From the NCBI GenBank assembly GCA_016180805.1, contig JACPAM010000129.1, forward strand, positions 1 to 33,317: 33,317 bases of DNA. Direction: 5' to 3'. The notes below the pieces were generated by a model. The model did no database searches, had not been told where the DNA came from, and was given only the letters and a program-made list of their open reading frames with translations. Numbering within the stretch: the stretch's first letter is position 1; each line of letters starts with the position of its first letter. Both the position numbers and the translations under genes were made by a program. Positions 17,957 through 26,754 of the stretch are shown here, piece by piece. This DNA comes from Deltaproteobacteria bacterium (GTDB taxonomy: Bacteria; Desulfobacterota; Binatia; UBA9968).

Positions 17957-18801
17957 TGAACTGGGAATCGGTCTGGAGAGCGGTGCGGCGAAATCCGCTG
18001 ACGCTGTTCGGCGGCTGTGTCGTGGTCTTTCTTTTTGCCATGGCGCTGTCGGCAACCGTTCTTCCCATTCCCGACCCTTATGTGATCGATGCCGATGCTG
18101 TCCTGGAAGCCCCGGGCGGCGAGCATCCCTTCGGCACCGATGAGCTGGGACGCGATGTGCTGAGCCGCGTTATCTACGGCGCGCGCATTTCTCTGTGGGT
18201 CGGATTCGTCTCCGTCGGGATCGCTATCGTCATCGGCACCATGCTCGGCTCCATGGCGGGTTACTATGGTGGGTGGGTGGACGGCCTGGTCATGCGGTTC
18301 GTCGACGTTATGCTGTGCTTTCCCACCTTCTTCTTGATTCTGGCCGTCATCGCTTTCTTGGAGCCGAACATCGGGACCATCATGGCGATCATCGGCCTGA
18401 CCGGATGGATGGGAGTCTGCCGGCTCGTTCGGGCCGAGTTCTTAAGCCTGAAAGAGCGGGACTTCGTCCAGTCGGCCCGCGCCCTGGGGGTGGGCAATCT
18501 CAGAATTATCGCCCGGCACATCTTGCCTAACAGCCTAACTCCGGTTATGGTTGCGGCTATCTTGGGTGTGGCGGGGGCGATTCTAACGGAGTCGGCGCTC
18601 AGCTTTCTCGGCATTGGGGTACAGCCTCCCACGCCGAGCTGGGGCAATATCCTGACTTCGGGTAAGGATAACATCCAGATTGCCTGGTGGCTTTCGCTGT
18701 TTCCCGGGTTGGCCATTCTGCTGACCGTTCTGTCTTATAACCTCTTGGGCGAGGGGTTGCGGGACGCGTTGGATCCGCGCCTTAGGGGAATGTCGGGATA
18801 A
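17953..18801 (+). CDS. dppC: Peptide ABC transporter permease (DppC/OppC type)
   Basis: A 282-residue second permease, paired with the upstream DppB-like subunit. It has the N-terminal TM followed by [21 protein letters not shown], the signature of this subunit, then an EAA loop ([26 protein letters not shown]) and [16 protein letters not shown]. Two ATGs are adjacent. The one at 17956 is better spaced from GGAGG (17945-17949), and the one at 17953 overlaps the previous stop. The difference is a single Met. Confidence 0.94.
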   Translation: MMNWESVWRAVRRNPLTLFGGCVVVFLFAMALSATVLPIPDPYVIDADAVLEAPGGEHPFGTDELGRDVLSRVIYGARISLWVGFVSVGIAIVIGTMLGSMAGYYGGWVDGLVMRFVDVMLCFPTFFLILAVIAFLEPNIGTIMAIIGLTGWMGVCRLVRAEFLSLKERDFVQSARALGVGNLRIIARHILPNSLTPVMVAAILGVAGAILTESALSFLGIGVQPPTPSWGNILTSGKDNIQIAWWLSLFPGLAILLTVLSYNLLGEGLRDALDPRLRGMSG

Positions 18802-18850
18802 AGAGGACCGGCAGGGTAGGGCAGTAAGGGAGATTTGCGCTCGTTGAGCT

Positions 18851-19816
18851 ATGGGAACGCTGATCGAAGTCAAGGGCCTGGAGACTTCCTTCTTCACCCC
18901 TGAGGGAGAGGTGAAAGCGGTCGCCGGGGTGAGCTTTGAGGTCGAGGAGGGCGAGACCTTGGGGCTGGTCGGAGAGTCCGGTTGCGGCAAAAGCGTCACC
19001 GCGCTCTCGATCATGCGCTTGGTTCCCTCGCCGCCGGGAAAGATCGTTAAGGGAAAAATACTCTATCGCGGCCAGGATCTGCTAGGTCTGAGCCGCGAGG
19101 CCATGCGCAGGATCCGCGGCAACGAGATCTCGATGATCTTTCAGGAGCCGATGACCTCGCTGAACCCGGTTTTCACCATCGGCAACCAGATCGGAGAGGC
19201 CATCCGGCTCCATCAGGGACTGGCGAAAAAAGAGACCCGGGACAAGACCGTTGAAATGCTGCGCCTGGTGAAAATCGCTGATCCCGAATCCCGCGTCGAC
19301 GACTATCCGCACCAATTGAGCGGCGGGATGCGCCAGCGGGTGATGATCGCGATGGCCTTGTCCTGCAACCCCAGCCTGCTCATTGCCGACGAGCCGACGA
19401 CCGCGCTCGATGTGACCATCCAGGCCCAAATTCTCGATCTTATGAACGAGCTGCAAGCGCAGCTCGGGATGGCCCTTCTGCTGATCACGCACGATCTGGG
19501 GGTGGTCGCCGAGCAGGCCGATGAGGTGGCGATCATGTACGCAGGGAAGGTTGTCGAGCGCTCCGAGGCCAAATCGATCTTCGAGCGCCCTCTGCATCCT
19601 TATACCGTGGGACTGCTCAATTCGCTGCCGGGGATGGGTGGTAAGAAAAAGAAGCGGCTGGAGGCGATTCCCGGGGTCGTGCCGAGCCCGCTGGAGCTGC
19701 CGAGCGGCTGTCGATTCCGCGATCGCTGTCCCAAGGCCGCCGGAATTTGCGCCGAGGCCGAGCCGCCCCTGGAAAAGAAGGGTGAGGATCACTGGGTCGC
19801 ATGCTATTTCGCGTAA
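18851..19816 (+). CDS. dppD: Peptide ABC transporter ATPase (DppD/OppD type)
   Basis: A 321-residue ATP-binding subunit. Walker A is GESGCGKS, the signature motif LSGGMRQR and Walker [13 protein letters not shown], with the H-loop in LLITHDLG. The oligopeptide-transporter C-terminal domain follows, with four cysteines ([18 protein letters not shown] and ACYF) that in the family bind an iron-sulphur cluster. It drives transport together with the DppF-like subunit. The start at 18851 has no strong ribosome binding site. A 126-base gap with two repeats separates it from dppF, unlike the tight spacing of the permeases. Confidence 0.94.
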   Translation: MGTLIEVKGLETSFFTPEGEVKAVAGVSFEVEEGETLGLVGESGCGKSVTALSIMRLVPSPPGKIVKGKILYRGQDLLGLSREAMRRIRGNEISMIFQEPMTSLNPVFTIGNQIGEAIRLHQGLAKKETRDKTVEMLRLVKIADPESRVDDYPHQLSGGMRQRVMIAMALSCNPSLLIADEPTTALDVTIQAQILDLMNELQAQLGMALLLITHDLGVVAEQADEVAIMYAGKVVERSEAKSIFERPLHPYTVGLLNSLPGMGGKKKKRLEAIPGVVPSPLELPSGCRFRDRCPKAAGICAEAEPPLEKKGEDHWVACYFA

Positions 19817-19821
19817 CAGAT

Positions 19822-19866
19822 CCCTCACCCTCGCCCTCTCCCTCAGGGAGAGGGAAGGGGTGAGGG
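19822..19866. repeat. CCCTCTCCCT hairpin repeat inside the transporter operon
   Basis: CCCTCTCCCT (19834-19843) pairs with AGGGAGAGGG (19845-19854), flanked by CCCTCACCC and GGGGTGAGGG arms. Same family as 3431-3480. Its position six bases after the dppD stop suggests an effect on mRNA end protection or on relative expression of the two ATPases. Confidence 0.75.
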
Positions 19867-19869
19867 CGA

Positions 19870-19937
19870 AAGCCGAGAGCTGAGAGTCGAGGGTCAGTTC
19901 AATCCCTGCTCTAAGCTCTTTGCTCTTAGCCGTTAGC
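19870..19937. repeat. GCTGA/TTAGC-type simple-sequence hairpin element
   Basis: Begins AAAGCCGAGAGCTGAGAG and ends with TTAGCCGTTAGCTGA; the two ends are partly complementary. Resembles the element at 12537-12624. It directly follows the CCCTCTCCCT repeat and ends six bases before the dppF start. Confidence 0.5.
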
Positions 19938-19942
19938 TGACT

Positions 19943-20962
19943 ATGAGTCTCTTAGAAGTTCGCAACTTGAAAAAATATTTCCCCGTCGGGGGCGGCCTTT
20001 TCTCCCGTCGCACCGGGGAGGTCAAGGCGGTCGACGGGGTAAACCTCACGGTCGAGGAGGGAGAAACGCTGGGCTTGGTGGGAGAGTCGGGCTGCGGGAA
20101 GTCTACTTTGGGTCGAACCATCCTGCGCCTGATCGAGCCCAGCGCGGGAGAGGTCACCTTTCAAGGGACGAATCTCCTCTCGCTGCCGCAGCGGGAGCTG
20201 CGTGACATGCGGCGGCAGATGCAGATCATCTTTCAAGACCCCTACGCCTCGCTTAACCCGAGGATGCGCGTGGGGGAGATCGTCGGCGAAGGGCTCGAGA
20301 TCCATAATCTCGCCCGCGGGAAGAAGAAAAAAGATCGCGTCATGGAGCTCTTGTACGATGTCGGACTCCGGGAGGAGCACCACGACCGCTACCCGCACGA
20401 GTTCAGCGGCGGGCAGCGCCAGCGGATTGGCATCGCGCGCGCGTTGGCCGTGAGCCCGAAATTCATCGTCGCCGACGAGCCCGTGTCCGCCCTCGATGTC
20501 TCGATTCAGGCCCAGATTATCAACCTCCTGCAGGACCTGCAGGCGAAGATGCATCTCACCTATTTCTTCATCTCTCACGATCTCCGGATCGTCGAGCACA
20601 TCAGCCACCGGGTCGCGATCATGTATCTGGGCAAGATCGTCGAGATCGCCGACAGCGAGACCATCTATAGGGATCCCCAACATCCGTACACCCGCGCGCT
20701 GCTCTCGGCAGTTCCCATTCCCGACCCGAGCCGAAAGAAAGAGCGGATGATCCTGCAAGGGGACGTGCCGAGTCCGGTCCACCCGCCTCCAGGCTGCAGC
20801 TTTCACCCGCGCTGCCCTTACCGGGAGGATCTCTGCGACAAGGTGGAGCCGCGACTGGAGTTCACGACGGGGGGCCACGGCGTGTCCTGCCATGTTTTTG
20901 GGCCGGGAAAGCGGGCACACCCTTCGGGATCTCAAATGACAAATCTCAAATCACAAATCTGA
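19943..20962 (+). CDS. dppF: Peptide ABC transporter ATPase (DppF/OppF type)
   Basis: A 339-residue second ATPase. Walker A is GESGCGKST, the signature [15 protein letters not shown], Walker [13 protein letters not shown] and the H-loop FFISHDLR. The N-terminal insertion ([21 protein letters not shown]) is typical of the F subunit. The C-terminal domain has the Cys pattern [15 protein letters not shown] and a final VSCHVF. The last ~12 residues ([12 protein letters not shown]) and the stop are encoded by a simple repeat (caaatctcaaatcacaaatc), so the native end was probably a little earlier. ATG at 19943. Confidence 0.94.
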   Translation: MSLLEVRNLKKYFPVGGGLFSRRTGEVKAVDGVNLTVEEGETLGLVGESGCGKSTLGRTILRLIEPSAGEVTFQGTNLLSLPQRELRDMRRQMQIIFQDPYASLNPRMRVGEIVGEGLEIHNLARGKKKKDRVMELLYDVGLREEHHDRYPHEFSGGQRQRIGIARALAVSPKFIVADEPVSALDVSIQAQIINLLQDLQAKMHLTYFFISHDLRIVEHISHRVAIMYLGKIVEIADSETIYRDPQHPYTRALLSAVPIPDPSRKKERMILQGDVPSPVHPPPGCSFHPRCPYREDLCDKVEPRLEFTTGGHGVSCHVFGPGKRAHPSGSQMTNLKSQI

Positions 20963-20987
20963 GATCTGAAATTTGGAATTTGAGATT
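20934..20987. repeat. AT-rich CAAATCT simple-sequence element
   Basis: Tandem-like variants of caaatctcaaatcac followed by partly complementary gaaatttggaatttgag; it can fold back on itself. It overlaps the last codons and stop of dppF. Confidence 0.6.
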
Positions 20988-21009
20988 CCGAGCGAAGCGA
21001 GGATTGGGG

Positions 21010-21037
21010 TTGATTTATGCTTCCGGGATGGTAAAGT
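21010..21037 (+). promoter_or_regulatory. Candidate sigma-70 promoter of greA
   Basis: TTGATT (21010-21015), 16 bases, then TAAAGT (21032-21037). Each box matches four of six consensus bases. Transcription would begin near 21044, giving a leader of about 70 bases that contains the terminator at 21062-21098. Confidence 0.4.
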
Positions 21038-21061
21038 AAGGCCTTACTAGGCAAACAAAAG

Positions 21062-21098
21062 CCTCTCTGGGGAGAGTTTCCCGAGAGGTTTTATTTTT
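21062..21098 (+). terminator. Intrinsic terminator in the greA leader
   Basis: CCTCTC, a bulged T and GGG pair with CCC-GAGAGG across a GAGAGTTT loop, followed immediately by TTTTATTTTT (21089-21098). This is the best intrinsic terminator in the window. It sits only 15 bases before the greA ATG and after a likely greA promoter. It could end dppF transcripts or attenuate greA. AGGC at 21049-21052 can pair with GCCT at 21061-21064, which overlaps the terminator stem, or with GCCT at 21041-21044, so alternative folds exist. Confidence 0.75.
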
Positions 21099-21113
21099 CT
21101 GTAGGAGCAAGGT

Positions 21114-21599
21114 ATGGCAGACAACTCTCGGCTCCCGATGACGTATCGCGGCTACCAACGTCTGATGGAAGAGCTCAAGCGCCTGAAGGGCGTCGAGCGG
21201 CCGAAGATCGTGGGCGAAGTCGAGGAGGCGCGCGGCCACGGGGATCTGTCCGAGAACGCCGAATTTCACGCCGCCAAGGAGCGTCAGGCCCTGCTCGATG
21301 TGCAGATTCGGGAAATCGAGGATAGGCTCGCCCGAGGCCAGATTATTGAGGTCTCCAAGCTTTCCGGCGACAAGGTGGTGTTCGGCGCCACGGTGACCCT
21401 GGCCGATGGCGACACCGGCGATAAGGTCGTGTATCAGATTGTCGGCGACCACGAGGCGGAGCCCAAAAACGGGAAGATTTCGATCAGCTCCCCGGTCGCT
21501 CGCGCCCTCATCGGCAAGTCCGAGGGAGACGAGGTCCAGGTCCGCACGCCTACGGGAATTCGCACGCTCGAGATCTTGCGTTTGGACTTTATCGACTGA
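21114..21599 (+). CDS. greA: Transcription elongation factor GreA
   Basis: A 161-residue secondary-channel factor that makes RNA polymerase cleave backtracked transcripts. The N-terminal coiled coil bears the acidic tip RGHGDLSENAEFHAAKE (Asp44 and Glu47 are the catalytic-tip residues in the family). The C-terminal FKBP-like domain ends ARALIGKSEGDEVQVRTPTG. AGGAG (21103-21107) lies six bases before the ATG. The leader carries an intrinsic terminator, so expression may be set by read-through. The next operon starts 44 bases downstream with no obvious terminator between. Confidence 0.95.
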   Translation: MADNSRLPMTYRGYQRLMEELKRLKGVERPKIVGEVEEARGHGDLSENAEFHAAKERQALLDVQIREIEDRLARGQIIEVSKLSGDKVVFGATVTLADGDTGDKVVYQIVGDHEAEPKNGKISISSPVARALIGKSEGDEVQVRTPTGIRTLEILRLDFID

Positions 21600-21643
21600 C
21601 CGCTGCGCGCTCGGTCCTGGCGCGCGGGCCTGGGTGAAGGGAC

Positions 21644-23590
21644 ATGTCCTTTTATCGTGCCAAGGCGGCTCTTCATCTGTGTGCTCTTCTCATCTTTTTC
21701 TTCTTTTCTCTGCTCACCCCGGCTGCGGCTCAGGTCAGGATGGAGGCCCAAGTCGGCTTTCACGGGCTGTTTCGCTTGGGTTATCCCTTCCCGGTCCGCG
21801 TGGAGCTTACGAATCTGGGGGGGGCGGTGGAGGGTATTTTGGAGGTCAGGGTCTGGAAAGGGGGCCCTGCCCGTGGGGTTGACGTTTACCCGGTCTATCA
21901 TCGCAGACGGGTTTTGCTGTCTACGCAGTCGCCGAAGAGTTTTCAGTTTACGATCCATCCCGATTCCGTCAGCCGACCTTTGGCGTTGACCTTTTCCGGC
22001 GCTGGTTTTCGCTCGACGAAAGAGATCGATCTGCGCCGTCACTTCTCGCCCGTGCCGCTCCTCCTGCTCGTCACCGAAAACAATTTTCTGCCGCCCATCC
22101 CCTTGGGGCCGACCTCTGGGGGGCCTCTGATCTCGCTTGCTCTCGGCGACCTGCCGGCGGATCCCAGGGCGTATCAGGGAGTCGCTGCGGTGATCTTTTA
22201 CGAGCAATCGCTGCGCGATCTATCCCGGCGGCAGCTCGCAGCGCTGGAAGGGTGGCTTTCTTCGGGTGGAAGGATGCTGATTTTGGGGAGCCTCCACTAC
22301 GCCCTTTATCAGGAGGCTCAGATGAGCCGCTTCTTGCCCGTTCACGTGGCCGGGCTCAAGAGGTTTTCCTTCCTGCCCGACCTGGATCGGCGCTACGGAA
22401 AAGCAGGCGCGCCGCTCAAGGATCTCTGGGGTCAGGCAGCGCGACTCGTCGAGGGCAGGGCGGTGATCGAGGACGACGGCGTCCCCATCTTGGTCGAGGC
22501 CGATAGGGGAAAGGGAAAGGTCTTCTATTTGGCGGTTGATGTGGGGCGGCCGCCGTTGTCGCGCTGGGCGGGTCTGCCGGACCTTTTCCGCGATCTCTTG
22601 GGCTCGATGCCGGAGCGGTCGCCGCCTGTACAGGCGCGCTGGGACGATGCGGTTTTTTCCCAGCTCCTCGCCAACCCGTCGTTTATCTCGGCCTATGTGC
22701 CGGTGCGCTCTTTTCTCCTCTGGACGCTCTTCTATGTCGGCGGCATTGGCGCTCTCGCCTGGCGCTGGCGCGAGCATCGCCCGGGCCGGCGAAACCTCGT
22801 CCTGTGCTTTGTGCTGCTGCATGGGCTCGCCTCGGTCGGCGGCTATCTTTATTTCAGCCGCCGCGGCAGTGTTCCGGACGGCGTGTTGCTTACGGCCACG
22901 CTGCTCGACGGCTCTTCCGGCGGGTATGCGCAGGCGCAGTCGAACGTGGCTCTGTTCTCTACGCAGACGCGCGAATACGGCGTCCAGGTAGAAAGCGGAT
23001 GGAGCGATCTGGAGGCGCTTTACCCCCGTCCCGGGACCGCGGCTGAGGCTCGGGTCGTGGTCGAGGAGGAAGGAAGCTCCACGCGCTTTAGTTTCCCCCT
23101 GCGCGAGTGGGCCTATCGGCTCTTTAAAATCCGCTCGCTAAGGCCGTTTCCGCTCGGCGTCGAGCTTGAGGATCGCGGTGATCGTCTCACGCTGCGGGTG
23201 AGCAACCTGAGCGCGAAGGACCTTACGGAATGTTGGTTCGTCGTGCGGGGGCAAGGTTTTTTTCTCGGCGAACTTCCCAGGGGCGCGAGGCAGGTGCGGG
23301 AGTTTGCGCTCGCGTCAAAAGCCCCTGCATCGGAAAGTCCGCGCCCGCGCCTCGACCTGCGCGAGATTCGCTTCGGCAATCGCATGCACGAGATGCTGTT
23401 CCGCCATTCCTTTTTTCCCGAGAGCCAAGGGCTGGCCCAAGGGAGCGGGGATGGCGCGCTCTTTTTTGGCTGGGTGAGGGAAGCCTCGCCACGGGTATGG
23501 ACCGACGACGGCGAGGTTTCGGCCTATGATTACACGCTGTTTCGTGTCATCATCCCGCTCGATGGGGGACGGGATCTCGATGAAGGATAA
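21644..23590 (+). CDS. Exported membrane protein of the MoxR operon, unknown function
   Basis: A 648-residue protein not recognised by name. A signal peptide (about residues 1-29, ending PAAAQ) leads to an extracytoplasmic beta-rich region that resembles an Ig-like segment (FPVRVELTNLGG). A region at about 135-230 looks like the class I amidotransferase-like fold common in VWA operons (LLLLVTENN, AVIFYEQSLRDLS, LEGWLSSGGRMLILG). It has no visible catalytic Cys-His-Glu set, so it is probably not an enzyme. Two transmembrane segments (about 353-372 and 383-403) are followed by a second exported region. The first gene of a tight operon, it overlaps the next by 11 bases. It probably presents a periplasmic surface for the VWA proteins; this is an inference from context. 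Confidence 0.8.
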   Translation: MSFYRAKAALHLCALLIFFFFSLLTPAAAQVRMEAQVGFHGLFRLGYPFPVRVELTNLGGAVEGILEVRVWKGGPARGVDVYPVYHRRRVLLSTQSPKSFQFTIHPDSVSRPLALTFSGAGFRSTKEIDLRRHFSPVPLLLLVTENNFLPPIPLGPTSGGPLISLALGDLPADPRAYQGVAAVIFYEQSLRDLSRRQLAALEGWLSSGGRMLILGSLHYALYQEAQMSRFLPVHVAGLKRFSFLPDLDRRYGKAGAPLKDLWGQAARLVEGRAVIEDDGVPILVEADRGKGKVFYLAVDVGRPPLSRWAGLPDLFRDLLGSMPERSPPVQARWDDAVFSQLLANPSFISAYVPVRSFLLWTLFYVGGIGALAWRWREHRPGRRNLVLCFVLLHGLASVGGYLYFSRRGSVPDGVLLTATLLDGSSGGYAQAQSNVALFSTQTREYGVQVESGWSDLEALYPRPGTAAEARVVVEEEGSSTRFSFPLREWAYRLFKIRSLRPFPLGVELEDRGDRLTLRVSNLSAKDLTECWFVVRGQGFFLGELPRGARQVREFALASKAPASESPRPRLDLREIRFGNRMHEMLFRHSFFPESQGLAQGSGDGALFFGWVREASPRVWTDDGEVSAYDYTLFRVIIPLDGGRDLDEG

Positions 23591-24326
23591 TCCGGTCTTT
23601 CGCGAAGGCGTGGAAGTCTATCTGGTGGAGGGCCAGGGTGTCCCGGTCTATTTTTACCTCCTTCTGATCCTCGCCCCAATCGCGTTTCTAACTCTCTTTC
23701 TTCCTTCGCTCGACCCGCAGGCTTGGACCGGCGCCGCCAATCTCTTCAGAGTCTCTGCCGTAGTCGCCCTGCTGGTTTTGGTCTACCTCGGCCTGCGTCT
23801 CGCCAATCGGGAATTCGTGCCCTGGCGTTTTCTCCCGCTCAAGCATTGGTTGGGCGAGGAAAGGCTCGGGATCTCTGATATCGCTCGGGCGCAGCTCCTC
23901 CTTCTCTGTCTTCACACGAGCTTTTTTATCTTGATTATCACGCCGCTGCTCCTGTGGGCCGGCGCCATATCCCGGACCAGCCTTGTCCTGGTGCTGACGA
24001 CGTTCGGGCTCCTGTTCTTTTATTCGGTTGCTTACGGCGTCTGGGGTTTGGCGGCGGCCGTTTTTTGGGAGCGACGGGTGGAGAGCCGGCAGGTGTTTGT
24101 CCGCTGCCTGTTTTTTGCCGTGATGATTGTTTCCGCACTGGTCTATCTGCCTGCAAACCCGGTCGGTTTCCTCCTCTACCATCTCGGCGGAAGGGAAATG
24201 ACGCCCTTTGCGGTCGGTGGGTGGCGCTGGCCTGCCGGGGCGATCCACGCCGGTTTTCATTTTTTCGTTTTTGGCCTGGGGTTGCTCGCGTATCGCTGGG
24301 CGCTCGGACGGGAGAGGTCCCAATGA
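23580..24326 (+). CDS. Polytopic membrane protein of the MoxR operon
   Basis: A 248-residue protein with about six hydrophobic segments (near residues 22-41, 57-75, 103-126, 132-157, 170-190 and 218-240) and short loops, resembling ABC-2-type permease modules in its general pattern but without a matching ATPase. The start I prefer is the ATG at 23580 (MKDNPVFREG), inside the end of the preceding gene. A longer frame from 23526 adds 18 unlikely residues. It overlaps the next gene by four bases (ATGA). Function unknown; placed in the MoxR operon by spacing alone. Confidence 0.8.
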   Translation: MKDNPVFREGVEVYLVEGQGVPVYFYLLLILAPIAFLTLFLPSLDPQAWTGAANLFRVSAVVALLVLVYLGLRLANREFVPWRFLPLKHWLGEERLGISDIARAQLLLLCLHTSFFILIITPLLLWAGAISRTSLVLVLTTFGLLFFYSVAYGVWGLAAAVFWERRVESRQVFVRCLFFAVMIVSALVYLPANPVGFLLYHLGGREMTPFAVGGWRWPAGAIHAGFHFFVFGLGLLAYRWALGRERSQ

Positions 24327-25753
24327 GCCATGAGGAGAGCCTGCTTCGAGAGCGGTTCACGGCTGTGCTCGCGCGGCGGAGAGCACAAAGAAGGGAGAAA
24401 GTGCTCCTTCAATCATTTTTTTACGCCGTTGTGGCTTCCCTCGCGTTCCTCCCGTTCCGCGAGCTGTTGCCCAAAGGGGTAAGCCCGTTAGTGATTCCTT
24501 TGATTCTGTGCCCGCTCGTGGCTGGCGCCGTCGTGCGTTTTTGTCCCTGGGGCAACCGGGATTTTATCCGGGCCCTTTTTCACCTCGACAAATCCCTTGG
24601 CCTGGAGGAGCGGGCGATCACGGCGTGGGAGATTCTCAGCCGCGACGAAAAACGGCTCCCTGAGCTCGTGGTTCTCGCGGAAGCGGCGGAGCGGCTAAAA
24701 GGAGTGGACGTCAGGGTTCACTTCAAGCGACAGCTTCCATGGCATGCATTTTTCCTTCCTCTGCTTTTGCTCCTGTTCTTAGTGCTCGTGTGGTTCGATG
24801 TCGGCGTCGATTCGGGGAAAGGCTCGAATGTCCCTCACCCCGATGCGCTCGTGCGGGCGCTCAAGGAGTTCTCTCAAGAGGTAAAGGAGCGGGCGCTCTC
24901 CGAGGGCCTCAGCGAGAGCCTGCGCGTTGCGAGCGCTATGGAGGAGCTGGCGGAAAAACGGAAGAGCGGCCAAATGAGCGAGCCGAAGCTGCGCGAGGAG
25001 CTTTCCGGGCTTTCGAGAAAAATCGATCACATGGGTTTGGGCCGCGCTTCTTCGGAGTTCGCGTTTGAGTCGGCGACCCGGGAAAGCCTCGCGGACTTGA
25101 AGATGGAGCTCGAAACCTTGCGGCCGGCGCCCATGCTGCCTGGGCGCGCGGCGGGCGAGAAAAAGCTTCAGGCCGGGCTTGCCGGCAGGCTGCATAGCCT
25201 GCCCCGGCTCGGCGAGGAGCTCAAGAAACGCCGCCTCCCGCTCGAGAGCCTTACCCAGGAGGAGCTTGAAAGGTTCCTCGGCGAGATGGAGCAAAGCCTC
25301 GCCGCTGAGTTGGATCGGCGCTCGCTCAGAGAGATCAGCGAGTTTTTGAGCCTGCTCATCCAGGGGGAAGCCGAGCGAGGAGAGCAGGGGGATAGCGAGG
25401 TTACTCGCGGGCGGAGCGGCCGCTTGGGCGAGCCCGACCCGCACAAAGGGCCTGGCACACTGCCGGGGGATCGCCCGGGGACAAAAGAGCTTCCCGCTCA
25501 GGTTGCGCCGCTGTTCAAACCGGGGGTGGCAGCTCACCTGAAAGGGATTCTCAAGGAAGGGAGTAGCACGAGTTTTCGGTGGCAGGGGGAGCCCCAGGCC
25601 GGAAAGAGCGCGGTTGGGGTGGAGGATCTCGTCGTTTCTTACCGCCGCCAGGCGGAAGAGGAGCTGGCCTCGGAGCGGATCCCCGAGGGACTGAAAGAAG
25701 CGGTCAAGAACTATTTTCTTTCCCTGGGGATGGCCGAGCAAAGGGCGGAATAA
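24323..25753 (+). CDS. Membrane-anchored coiled-coil protein of the MoxR operon
   Basis: A 476-residue protein with two hydrophobic regions (about residues 32-70, as a hairpin, and 141-161). A long charged helical section (about 175-350) rich in Glu/Arg/Leu heptads follows, then a flexible Gly/Pro/Ser region. A conserved-looking C-terminal helix (VVSYRRQAEEELASERIPEGLKEAVKNYF, seen in pieces) resembles tails found in proteins next to MoxR genes. No enzyme motif is visible. The start is the ATG at 24323 overlapping the previous stop; the frame is open further upstream but inside the neighbouring gene. The moxR ATG follows only two bases after its stop. Confidence 0.8.
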   Translation: MSHEESLLRERFTAVLARRRAQRREKVLLQSFFYAVVASLAFLPFRELLPKGVSPLVIPLILCPLVAGAVVRFCPWGNRDFIRALFHLDKSLGLEERAITAWEILSRDEKRLPELVVLAEAAERLKGVDVRVHFKRQLPWHAFFLPLLLLLFLVLVWFDVGVDSGKGSNVPHPDALVRALKEFSQEVKERALSEGLSESLRVASAMEELAEKRKSGQMSEPKLREELSGLSRKIDHMGLGRASSEFAFESATRESLADLKMELETLRPAPMLPGRAAGEKKLQAGLAGRLHSLPRLGEELKKRRLPLESLTQEELERFLGEMEQSLAAELDRRSLREISEFLSLLIQGEAERGEQGDSEVTRGRSGRLGEPDPHKGPGTLPGDRPGTKELPAQVAPLFKPGVAAHLKGILKEGSSTSFRWQGEPQAGKSAVGVEDLVVSYRRQAEEELASERIPEGLKEAVKNYFLSLGMAEQRAE

Positions 25754-25755
25754 GC

Positions 25756-26754
25756 ATGGATGAGTTGGGTGAAGTTCGCAGCCGAACGGCGGCCGCCCGC
25801 CGCGCCTTTGACGAGGTCAAGGCGGAGATGGGCCGTGCGGTGGTGGGCCATGAGGAGTTGATCGAGCAGGTGTTCGTGGCGCTGGTGTGCGGCGGCCATT
25901 GCCTGCTCGAAGGCGTGCCGGGATTGGGCAAGACCCTGATGGTGCGAAGCCTGGCGGAGGCGTTGAATCTCAGCTTCTCGCGCATCCAGTTCACTCCGGA
26001 CCTTATGCCGGCCGATATTACGGGAACCCATGTGCTCACGGAGGATCCCTCGGGAAAGAGACTTTTCGACTTCCAACGGGGGCCGGTTTTTGCCCACATC
26101 GTGCTCGCCGATGAGATCAATCGCGCCACGCCTAAAACCCAGTCGGCCCTGCTCGAGGCGATGCAGGAGCAAAGCGTGACCGTGGGAGGGAAGGGGCACC
26201 GTCTGGAGAGCCCGTTCATCGTGCTCGCGACGCAGAACCCGATCGAGATGGAAGGTACCTACCCGCTTCCGGAAGCCCAGATCGATCGGTTCTTCTTCAA
26301 GTTGCTGCTCCGGTACCCGAGCCGCGAAGAGCTTGGCCGGATCGCCGACCTCACCACCGCGGCCGAGCCGGCTCGGCTGAGAAAGGTCCTGGATGGCGAG
26401 GGCGTCTTAAAAATTCGTCAGTGGGTCCGCGAGGTGCCGATCGCCGAGCCGGTCAAGGACTATGCGGTGCGGTTGGTGCTTGCCACCCATCCGCAAAAGG
26501 ATGGTCGGGCTCTGCTGGCGGGGCGGTACGTGCTTTACGGCTCCAGTCCGCGTGGCCTGCAGAGCCTGATCCTGGCCGCCAAGGCCCGATCGCTTCTTGC
26601 CGGGCGGCCGAATGTTTCCTTCGAGGATATCCGGGCGGTCATCCGCCATAGTCTGCGCCACCGCATCATTTTGAATCTCGAGGCGGATGCGGAAGGGATC
26701 ACGACGGAAAGCATCCTGGAGGCGGTCATGGAGGGTGTGCCGGAGATTTTATGA
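25756..26754 (+). CDS. MoxR-family AAA+ ATPase
   Basis: A 332-residue AAA+ ATPase. Walker A GVPGLGKT (residues 53-60), the MoxR segment FTPDLMPADITGT, Walker B VLADEINRA (Asp119-Glu120), sensor 1 ATQNPIEMEGTYPLPEAQ with the arginine-finger region QIDRFFFKL, and the C-terminal lid are all present. MoxR proteins work with VWA-domain partners to activate or insert cofactors into client proteins; the client here is unknown. The frame is open upstream but the ATG at 25756 matches the family. It overlaps the DUF58 gene by four bases. Confidence 0.95.
   Translation: MDELGEVRSRTAAARRAFDEVKAEMGRAVVGHEELIEQVFVALVCGGHCLLEGVPGLGKTLMVRSLAEALNLSFSRIQFTPDLMPADITGTHVLTEDPSGKRLFDFQRGPVFAHIVLADEINRATPKTQSALLEAMQEQSVTVGGKGHRLESPFIVLATQNPIEMEGTYPLPEAQIDRFFFKLLLRYPSREELGRIADLTTAAEPARLRKVLDGEGVLKIRQWVREVPIAEPVKDYAVRLVLATHPQKDGRALLAGRYVLYGSSPRGLQSLILAAKARSLLAGRPNVSFEDIRAVIRHSLRHRIILNLEADAEGITTESILEAVMEGVPEIL

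Noticed and set aside
24779-25741. 320-residue minus-strand open frame opposite the coiled-coil protein gene
   Set aside because: The plus-strand gene fits the overlapping operon; the minus frame is only a Leu/Arg-rich mirror of it.
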